DNA from: Xiheimicrobium sp052034585
GTDB lineage: Bacteria; Myxococcota; Myxococcia; Myxococcales; Myxococcaceae
DNA: 64,000 bases
Direction: 5' to 3'
NCBI GenBank assembly: GCA_052034585.1
Contig: JBPOIJ010000001.1
Coordinates: forward strand, 1 to 64,000
Shown here one piece after another: positions 58,254 to 64,000 of the stretch (position 1 is the first letter of the stretch; each line of letters opens with the position of its first letter). The notes beneath the pieces are model-generated. The model made no database searches, was not told where the DNA came from, and worked only from the letters and a program-made list of their open reading frames with translations. Both the position numbers and the translations under genes were made by a program.

Positions 58254-60313
58254 TGGGCTCGGCGCGCGCCAGACTGCGGGTCCTCACCTTCGCGTGGGTG
58301 CTCGCGTCGGCGTGCAACTTCGACCCGTACTCGGGCTTGCCGGTCGGCTGCGGGAAGGTGCCGCTCGTCGACATCAACGCGGGCTTCACCATCGCCGACG
58401 CCTCCTGGTTCCAGGACGAGCAGACGATGTTCGTCTTCTACCGGGTCGACGCCGAGCAGGGCATCGGCCCGGACTCGGTCATCGAGCTCACCTACCGCAC
58501 CGACGAGCTCGTCGTGCCGTGGACGCCGCTCGCCGAGTTCACCACCGTTCACCGGCACGAGAGCGTCGACTGCGGAGAGAAGTCGCGTTGTGGGAGCACG
58601 AGCGTGCGCGTCACCAAGCCGCCGCGCGAAGTGCGGCTGCGCATGCGGTACCACAAGAACGGCAGCCTGAGCCTCGACGCCAACACCGTCTTCAACGCCA
58701 TCGGCGACGGGCCGATCCACCTCATTCGCAGCCTCGTCGTCTACGGCGTCTTCGACGAGACGAACACCCACGTGCAGTGGCGGTCGCGAAACCAGTTCCC
58801 CACCATTCGCAACGAGCTGGCGACCGATCTCGGGCTGCGACGGCACTTCGAGGTGAGCGACGCCACCCATGGCCTGTTGCCCGAGCTGCCGACCGACAAC
58901 GCCTACGGGTACGCGGCGTCGCCGATCTGCCCGGTCGACTTCCTCGACCTCGGCTGGCCGAGGCGCGAGACCGACGCGCGCGCCTTCTTCGAGGAGAGCG
59001 CGCTGCCCTTCGCCGCCTCGACCGCGAGCAGCGTCTGCGCGAACGCGACCGTCACCGACGCCATCGGCGCGTTCGTCACCACCGCCTTCGCCCGCAAGAA
59101 CCCCGAGGTGAAGGGCGGCTTCCCCGCGCTGCGCAGCCCGATTCGCACCAACATCGCCATTCCCGTCGTGATGCGCGTCTGCAACCGGGTCATCGCGCAA
59201 GATCACCTCGACATGCAGCGCCAGCGCCTGCTGATCGAGCAGGGCGCGACCGAGATCTGCCTCGACGAGGCGGCGGCTCCGGGCTTCGCCAACCGGGTCA
59301 CGTCCCTCTTGAAGACGCGCATCGACGCCGAGCGGCTCCGGGCCGAAGACATGGTGCTCACCATCGCGATCCACCACGACGACACGACCGGGGCGCTCCA
59401 GAAGACGATCGAGACCGCGCTCGAGCAGACCCTGGTGCCGGAGCGGGAGAAGAGCTCGCCCAAGGTGAGCGGGGCCTTCATCCTCGACAGCTTCGGCTAC
59501 CGAATGACGTCGGCGGCGGTGAAGCAGATGGTGCTCTGGTGCCCTTCGCGAATGATCAGCATGTTCGAGATCGATCGGGTGCCGGACTCGTCGACGCGCG
59601 ACTGCCCGCTGCTCCCCGACCAGCCCGATCTGGTGCTGGGGCCGTTCAAGCTCAACCAGCTGCCGATCATGCCGACGCGCGAGCAGTACCTGAACTTCGT
59701 GAAGAAGTACTCGGTGGCCCAGGCGGGCGCGATGAAGACCCTCACCTTCCTCGCTCCGGAGCGGAGCGCGGTCTCGAGCAACGTCTCGATCGGCGAGTTC
59801 GGCCTGGCGACGCGGTTCAACAACGAGCTGATCAGCGCCCGGCCCGAAGACGCCTTCTCGTTCTGCCCGAGCGACGATCTCGGGGTCGCGCGGATCATCG
59901 TGGTGCCGGTCGGCGCGCCAGACGGAACGGTGGTGCCGCTCCAGACGCTCCCGCAACTGCACGCGTCGATGCCGTTCCAGCTCTACGCCCTGGGCATCGC
60001 CTGGGAGTCGCCCTTTCTCCTGCGGGCCCAGTACACCTCGAGCGTGGCGGCGAGCGCGACGATCGCCGGCTTCACCATTCCCTTCGGCATCGCGAGCGCG
60101 AACGAGAAGTTCCTCGGGAACGAGCAGTGGAAGCGCGAGGTCTTTCCGCTCGGCGACGCGCTGACCCAGTGCACCCGCTTCTGTCACCACCCGACCTTCG
60201 ACTCGGCCGGGGTCTATCAGCCGCTCCAGGCGTTCGACGTCGCGTTCGCCGACCAGTGCTATCGACCCAAGTTTCCAGTTCCACCTGGGGGAGGGTTCCC
60301 CAGTGATCCTTGA
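58253..60313 (+). CDS. large lipoprotein of the Mot/FliG-like operon
   Basis: This 686-residue lipoprotein has lipobox ASAC near residue 18-21. The mature part has scattered cysteines, many probably paired (CGEKSRCGS, CTRFCHHP), beta-rich segments and no domain I recognise. The start ATG shares its A with the FliG-like stop. The 3' end overlaps the next GTG by 11 bases. Its size suits a structural or adhesive surface component of the machine. It ends with a proline/glycine-rich tail. Confidence 0.78.
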   Translation: MGSARARLRVLTFAWVLASACNFDPYSGLPVGCGKVPLVDINAGFTIADASWFQDEQTMFVFYRVDAEQGIGPDSVIELTYRTDELVVPWTPLAEFTTVHRHESVDCGEKSRCGSTSVRVTKPPREVRLRMRYHKNGSLSLDANTVFNAIGDGPIHLIRSLVVYGVFDETNTHVQWRSRNQFPTIRNELATDLGLRRHFEVSDATHGLLPELPTDNAYGYAASPICPVDFLDLGWPRRETDARAFFEESALPFAASTASSVCANATVTDAIGAFVTTAFARKNPEVKGGFPALRSPIRTNIAIPVVMRVCNRVIAQDHLDMQRQRLLIEQGATEICLDEAAAPGFANRVTSLLKTRIDAERLRAEDMVLTIAIHHDDTTGALQKTIETALEQTLVPEREKSSPKVSGAFILDSFGYRMTSAAVKQMVLWCPSRMISMFEIDRVPDSSTRDCPLLPDQPDLVLGPFKLNQLPIMPTREQYLNFVKKYSVAQAGAMKTLTFLAPERSAVSSNVSIGEFGLATRFNNELISARPEDAFSFCPSDDLGVARIIVVPVGAPDGTVVPLQTLPQLHASMPFQLYALGIAWESPFLLRAQYTSSVAASATIAGFTIPFGIASANEKFLGNEQWKREVFPLGDALTQCTRFCHHPTFDSAGVYQPLQAFDVAFADQCYRPKFPVPPGGGFPSDP

Positions 60314-61094
60314 GCTCGCGTTCGCGTGCCTCCTCGGCGCCGCGCCGATCGACGGCGGGGTGATCGCGCCGACGGATCCGGTCGTCGACACCTCGATCGA
60401 GCGCTATCGAACTCCGCTCGAGGCGTTGACCGATCACGCCATCGGCGAGGCGTCTCGCTCGGTGCGCTTCGACTGGCGCCGCTCGCGGGTCGGCTTCGGG
60501 CTCACCAGCGCGAGCCTGCTGGAGCTCAACAACTACTCGAGCTTTCGGCTGGGCGGCTTCGTACGCAAGGCCATCGGCAACGTGATGCTCGAGGCGGCGG
60601 TGACCTACGTCTTCGTCTTCGGCTCGGAGGCGAGCGAACGGCTCTCGCTGACGCCGTATCGGCAGTTCGGTCGTCCCCACCGGGTCGAGGTCGACGTGAA
60701 CGTTGGCTACGCGATCGCCGAGGGCGTGGTGACGCCACGAGTGGGAATGATCCCCGCGGCGCAGCTCGTGCTCTCGGCCAACGCGGGGGTGCGGTACCTC
60801 TTCTACCCGGGCGCGTTCGCCAAGATCCCCACCCTCGAGCTCTTCGGCACGCTCTTCGCGCCGCGCATCTCCGACGCGGAGGTCACCAACCTCGAGTTCC
60901 GGCGGCTCCCGGCGATGCAGATCGACCGCGCTCGTTACGCGCTGCTGACGGGGCTCTCGCTCGACGTGTACTTCCGGCCCGGCCTCTCGGTGACACCGCG
61001 GGTGATGATGGCGCTCCCCGTCTTCAGCGGCATTCAGGGCGCTGGCCTGGGCTGGTGGTGGGAGCTCTCGCTCGCGCTCGGAGCTGCGCTGTGA
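60303..61094 (+). CDS. outer-membrane-barrel-like protein
   Basis: This 263-residue protein has a signal peptide (FACLLGAAP). Amphipathic strands from VGFGLTSASLLEL through FRLGGFVRKAIGNVMLEAAVTYVFVF to the C-terminus resemble an eight-to-ten-strand barrel. The start GTG at 60303 lies inside the preceding gene. Its TGA overlaps the next GTG (GTGA). No named family is recognised. It is the third possible barrel in the operon. Confidence 0.75.
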   Translation: MILELAFACLLGAAPIDGGVIAPTDPVVDTSIERYRTPLEALTDHAIGEASRSVRFDWRRSRVGFGLTSASLLELNNYSSFRLGGFVRKAIGNVMLEAAVTYVFVFGSEASERLSLTPYRQFGRPHRVEVDVNVGYAIAEGVVTPRVGMIPAAQLVLSANAGVRYLFYPGAFAKIPTLELFGTLFAPRISDAEVTNLEFRRLPAMQIDRARYALLTGLSLDVYFRPGLSVTPRVMMALPVFSGIQGAGLGWWWELSLALGAAL

Positions 61095-62977
61095 TCGCCG
61101 GAGTGCTGGCGCTGGTGATCGCTGCCGAGCCGGCCCCGCCCGAGCCGTTGCCGCGCCAGACCGTCGTCTTCTACAACGCGCGCCTCGCGCAACGGCAGAA
61201 GCGCCCCCGCGAAGTGCTCGCGCTCTGGCTCCTGCGCAACGGGCTCACCGATCTCGGGTATTCGCCCGACTTCGACGGCCCCTTCCGCTCGGTGGTGTGG
61301 GCCGCGACGGGCGCGATCGGCATCTGCCAAGACGGCTTCCCCACCGACGAGGACGAGGGCGGCGCGGGGCTGTGGCCGCTCGGGCTCCACAACTATCTGC
61401 TGACGGGGAAACAGCCCGACGAGCTGCCGTCGCCCTTCGAGGCCTACGACGTCGGGCGGCAGCAGCGCCTCATCTCGCTGTCCGACGTGCTCGATCGCGA
61501 AGAGCTGGAGTCGGTGACCTTCTCGCAGACCGCGTGTCTGTGGCCCCGGCTCGCGATGATCGAGTACGGGCTCAACCCCTTGGCCGATCTCGACGATCGG
61601 CTCGTCACGGGGCCGCTGCTGCGTCGGCTCCTGGTGCGGGCGCTCAAGACGGTCAGGCGAGATCGGGTCACCTCGGTGGCCGCGATCGAGGCGCGGCTGT
61701 TCGATCTCGATCTCTCCCTCACGGAGCTGCGCAAGCGGAGCAGCAAGGAAGCCGCCGCCGAGGCCGCCGCCGACGTTCGCGGCATGAACATGTCGGAGGG
61801 CGCTGCGAGGCAGGCGGCGAGGAAGACGATGCGCGCGCTGCAGGAGCCGGCCCAGGTCGCCTTCCTGCGCCGCACGCTGCGCTGGGAACCAGCCGAGTGG
61901 CTCACCCTCAGCCGAACGCGCCGGGAGTTCCTCTTCGTCAACGCCAGGCCGCACGCCGACGATCCCTTCGCGCTGCGCGATCTCACCATCGGCCTCGTCG
62001 ACGCGCTGATCGCCGCGAACCAGGGCGCCGAGCTGCAGGGCTTCCTCGCCGCGCTCGACTCGGAGGCCGACCGCGAGCTCGTCACCGAGGGCGCGCGGGG
62101 CGAACGGCTGCTCGCGCTCGACGACGACTCGCAGTTCCGCGAGCGCTCGGTGATCTCCCTGCGCCGGGGCGTGCGGCAGCTCGAGCGGGGTGAGCTCGCG
62201 AACTCGCTGCGCAGCTTCGCCTTCGCGCTCGCGCACTCGGACACCTCGAGAGCCTCGAGCACCGTGCACCCGCTGGCGCGCCGCTGGTTGTCGTACGTGC
62301 TCGCTCGCTACGAGACGAACGGCGAGGCGCTGGCGACGCTGAAGACGCTGGTGCCGCGCCAGGACTTCAACCCGATCATCGAAGACCTCGTCTGGGCGGC
62401 CGCGCTGAGGGCCGACGGCACCTCGTTCGATCGGCTCGCCAAGGTGGCGCAGCGCGGGGGCTCGTTCGACGAGAAGGTGCGGCGCCTCGGCCTCCTCGCC
62501 CACGGCAAGCCGGCCGATCTCGTCGCCGAGCTCAAGGCCGCAGGCCAAGACGGGCCGTGGGAGACCAACCGCTTCATCAAGCAGCTCGTCGACACCCTCG
62601 AGCGCGAGGAAGCAGACGTTCGACGCGCGAACCGGTCGCTCCTCGAGCAGGTGCTGCCGGTGCTCGACGCGATCGCCGACGCCCCGGCCGCGGCGAAGAC
62701 CACCGAACGGCAAGCCCGCGAGCTGGGCGGGCGGGTGCAGGCCTTGCTCGAGGCGATGGGGGCTCCAAAGCGTCCCGGCGACGACGTGCGCGCCATCGAT
62801 CTCGCGCACGCGGCCTTCGCTGGCTCGCTCCGCCTCGCGCCCGCCGATCCGCTCCCCTGGCCCTTCCTCGAACCGGAGGTCGAAGCGCCGCCCGCGTTCT
62901 CCCCCTTCCTCCTCGTCCCAATCGAGTGGCGCGACGAAGCCGGCCAGCTCGTCTTCGGCTGGAGGATCACCGAGTGA
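61091..62977 (+). CDS. exported helical repeat protein of the operon
   Basis: This 628-residue protein has a short N-terminal signal-like stretch (VLALVIAAEPAPP). A conserved-looking block follows (about 60-130, GICQDGFPTDEDEGGAGLWPLG), then long helical TPR-like segments to the C-terminus. It is probably periplasmic. The start GTG overlaps the barrel stop and the stop overlaps the next GTG, so it belongs to the unit. No catalytic motif is visible; a scaffold between outer-membrane and inner-membrane parts is a reasonable guess. Confidence 0.72.
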   Translation: MIAGVLALVIAAEPAPPEPLPRQTVVFYNARLAQRQKRPREVLALWLLRNGLTDLGYSPDFDGPFRSVVWAATGAIGICQDGFPTDEDEGGAGLWPLGLHNYLLTGKQPDELPSPFEAYDVGRQQRLISLSDVLDREELESVTFSQTACLWPRLAMIEYGLNPLADLDDRLVTGPLLRRLLVRALKTVRRDRVTSVAAIEARLFDLDLSLTELRKRSSKEAAAEAAADVRGMNMSEGAARQAARKTMRALQEPAQVAFLRRTLRWEPAEWLTLSRTRREFLFVNARPHADDPFALRDLTIGLVDALIAANQGAELQGFLAALDSEADRELVTEGARGERLLALDDDSQFRERSVISLRRGVRQLERGELANSLRSFAFALAHSDTSRASSTVHPLARRWLSYVLARYETNGEALATLKTLVPRQDFNPIIEDLVWAAALRADGTSFDRLAKVAQRGGSFDEKVRRLGLLAHGKPADLVAELKAAGQDGPWETNRFIKQLVDTLEREEADVRRANRSLLEQVLPVLDAIADAPAAAKTTERQARELGGRVQALLEAMGAPKRPGDDVRAIDLAHAAFAGSLRLAPADPLPWPFLEPEVEAPPAFSPFLLVPIEWRDEAGQLVFGWRITE

Positions 62978-63612
62978 ACCGGCGGGAACTGCGCGCGGCG
63001 ATGAAGCGGCAACGGGACGAGACCCGCGCCCGAATGCGCGCGCTCGAGGCCGAGGCGAACGCTGCGCTGGCGAACAACCCGGCCATTCGACGAGCGAAGC
63101 GGCGCCGGCGAATCAAGCAGGCGATCACGATCGCGGTGCTGCTGTTGCTCCTGCTCTTGATCCGCTGCGACGGTCCACCCGGAGAAGCGCCGCCCGTCAC
63201 CAAGGCCGTCGTCGATGCGGGGGTCGAGGTGAAGAAGCCTCCGGTGAAGCTCGCGAAGCGACCGAAGGTGCCGGTCAAGTCGAAGGCGGTCGAGCGGCCC
63301 GGCTTCGAGCCGCCCGATCGAGCCCCGGCGCGGTGGGTCGACGAGTTCAGGCTGCAAGTGGCGGCGCGGAGCCCCCGGCTCGCCTCCTGCTTCAACGGCA
63401 CCGATCGGCCAGGCGCGCTTCGGTGGACGGCGCTCGTGTCTCGTCAGACCGGCGCGGTGGGCGACTTCGACTTCGAGGCGATGGGCAACGCCGGCCTCTC
63501 TCGCGATCAGCTCGAGTGCCTCACCGACGTGCTCTCGAGCCCCGGCTATCGGCTCGACACCGAGACGGAAGAGGGCCTGCCGGAACGGGTCAGCCTTGTG
63601 CTCGAGTTCTGA
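62974..63612 (+). CDS. TonB-like protein with AgmX/PglI-type C-terminal domain
   Basis: This 212-residue protein has an arginine-rich cytoplasmic N-terminus and one membrane helix (about 49-63). A Lys/Pro/Val-rich periplasmic spacer follows, then a C-terminal domain (about 120-212) with VAARSPRLASCFNG, LVSRQTGAVGDFDFEA and a second cysteine in DQLECLTDV. That cysteine-bearing pattern is the TonB-like AgmX/PglI domain frequent in myxobacteria, including gliding proteins. It would link the inner membrane motor to outer-membrane partners. It is the last coupled gene; a 31-base gap follows. Confidence 0.82.
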   Translation: MNRRELRAAMKRQRDETRARMRALEAEANAALANNPAIRRAKRRRRIKQAITIAVLLLLLLLIRCDGPPGEAPPVTKAVVDAGVEVKKPPVKLAKRPKVPVKSKAVERPGFEPPDRAPARWVDEFRLQVAARSPRLASCFNGTDRPGALRWTALVSRQTGAVGDFDFEAMGNAGLSRDQLECLTDVLSSPGYRLDTETEEGLPERVSLVLEF

Positions 63613-63643
63613 CGCACGCGAGCGGCTGTGCGACGCTGCCCAC

Positions 63644-64000
63644 ATGAACCTGCTGCTCGCGATGGTCCTCGCGGGGACGCCGATGGCCGAGCCCGCTCCA
63701 CTCACCGACGTTCCCACCAAGGGCGCGTCAGCAGCGGCCTTCGCCCCCAAGGGCTGGACCGTCGAGGCGGCGCTCGAGGGCGAGCTCAATCAGGACGCCA
63801 AGAAGGACCTCGTCGTCGTGCTGCTCCAGGACGGCAAGGTCGACCAACCGCGCGCGCTGCTCTGGCTGCACGGCGTCGACGGGGGCTATCAGCTCGTCGC
63901 CCTCAACACCGCGCTCCTCGCCTGCTTCAGCTGCCTTGGCATGAAGGGAGGCGTCGCCGCGCCGGAGATCAGGATCGCCAAGCGCGTCGTCAGCGTCGCT
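63644..64000 (+). CDS. secreted FG-GAP/VCBS-like protein, 5' part only
   Basis: The frame from ATG at 63644 stays open to the window end (119 codons). It has a signal-like start (LLLAMVLAGTPMAEP) and then GELNQDAKKDLVVVLLQDGK, which resembles the acidic calcium-binding FG-GAP/VCBS repeat motif (GDLNxDGxxDLVV). A later CFSCLG pair follows. Such proteins are usually exported. It may be a thirteenth gene of the operon (31-base gap) or an independent gene; the remainder lies outside the window. Confidence 0.65.
   Translation, partial: MNLLLAMVLAGTPMAEPAPLTDVPTKGASAAAFAPKGWTVEAALEGELNQDAKKDLVVVLLQDGKVDQPRALLWLHGVDGGYQLVALNTALLACFSCLGMKGGVAAPEIRIAKRVVSVA

Noticed and set aside
57971..60391. 806-codon minus-strand frame within the motor operon
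   Set aside because: It covers parts of two coupled plus-strand genes and lacks any domain.
50919..63612. Ordinary flagellar locus
   Set aside because: No flagellin, hook, rod, export apparatus, FliM or FliN gene is present and the FliG-like protein has a membrane part.

Overview
The window looks like chromosome from a gliding myxobacterium (Myxococcota, probably suborder Cystobacterineae). It is high-GC and densely packed, with many lipoproteins and cysteine-rich surface proteins. It carries a TIGR02996-type protein, a PilZ protein, a membrane-anchored Ser/Thr kinase, an AgmX/PglI-type TonB-like domain, and a probable gltB-gltA-gltC gliding set with a cglC-like lipoprotein beside it. This placement is inference from gene families. 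I saw no rRNA, tRNA, CRISPR array, transposase or phage gene.

Layout. 1-3.2 kb: 3' end of a PPC-like secreted protein with in-frame stops near the window edge, a YndJ-like membrane protein, and the large subunit of a split methylmalonyl-CoA mutase. 3.2-4.4 kb: an EF-hand-like/pyroglutamyl-peptidase fusion. 4.4-10.6 kb (minus): a polysaccharide export and assembly operon (double GT4 transferase, small coiled-coil protein, Wzm, Wzt, GT2-like protein). 10.8-15 kb: a TIGR02996 protein, a PilZ protein and another GT4. 15-17.8 kb: an APP1-type phosphatase, an Imm11-like protein and PlsX. 17.9-22.1 kb: gltC/gltA/gltB (minus) and the cglC-like lipoprotein (plus). 22.3-25 kb: a VWA protein and a membrane coiled-coil protein. 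25.6-28.4 kb: a P2-type ATPase. 28.4-32.5 kb: an annexin-like/DJ-1 fusion and, divergently, modABC. 32.5-35.6 kb (minus): a four-gene coupled operon (ttcA, TerB-like, PhnD-like, isonitrile-hydratase-like). 35.7-40.9 kb: a large unknown protein, RNase D and an AEC transporter. 41.3-47.8 kb (minus): two lipoproteins, one with cysteine-rich repeats, a membrane protein, a Ser/Thr kinase, a DcrB-like protein and a hotdog thioesterase. 47.8-50.6 kb: a DUF6986 aldolase-fold protein, a Skp-like protein and a barrel-like protein.

The most notable region is 50.9-63.6 kb: twelve plus-strand genes, nearly all with overlapping start/stop codons. They encode lipoproteins, outer-membrane-barrel-like proteins, a MotA homologue, a MotB homologue, and one polypeptide that joins a signal peptide, periplasmic domain and transmembrane helix to a cytoplasmic FliG-like region. 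The operon ends with a TonB-like protein. No flagellar filament, hook, rod or export gene is present. I read it as a proton-driven, envelope-spanning machine with a flagellar-type stator and rotor but a different outer part. I know of no description of this exact gene set; that is a statement about my recall, not a search result.

How genes work together: the 4.4-10.6 kb operon would make and export a surface glycan. The glt set would form the outer-membrane part of the gliding machinery. modABC imports molybdate. The Mot/FliG-like operon would convert ion-motive force into movement or force across the envelope. Translational coupling (ATGA, GTGA, TGATG junctions) is very common here and was used to choose most start codons.
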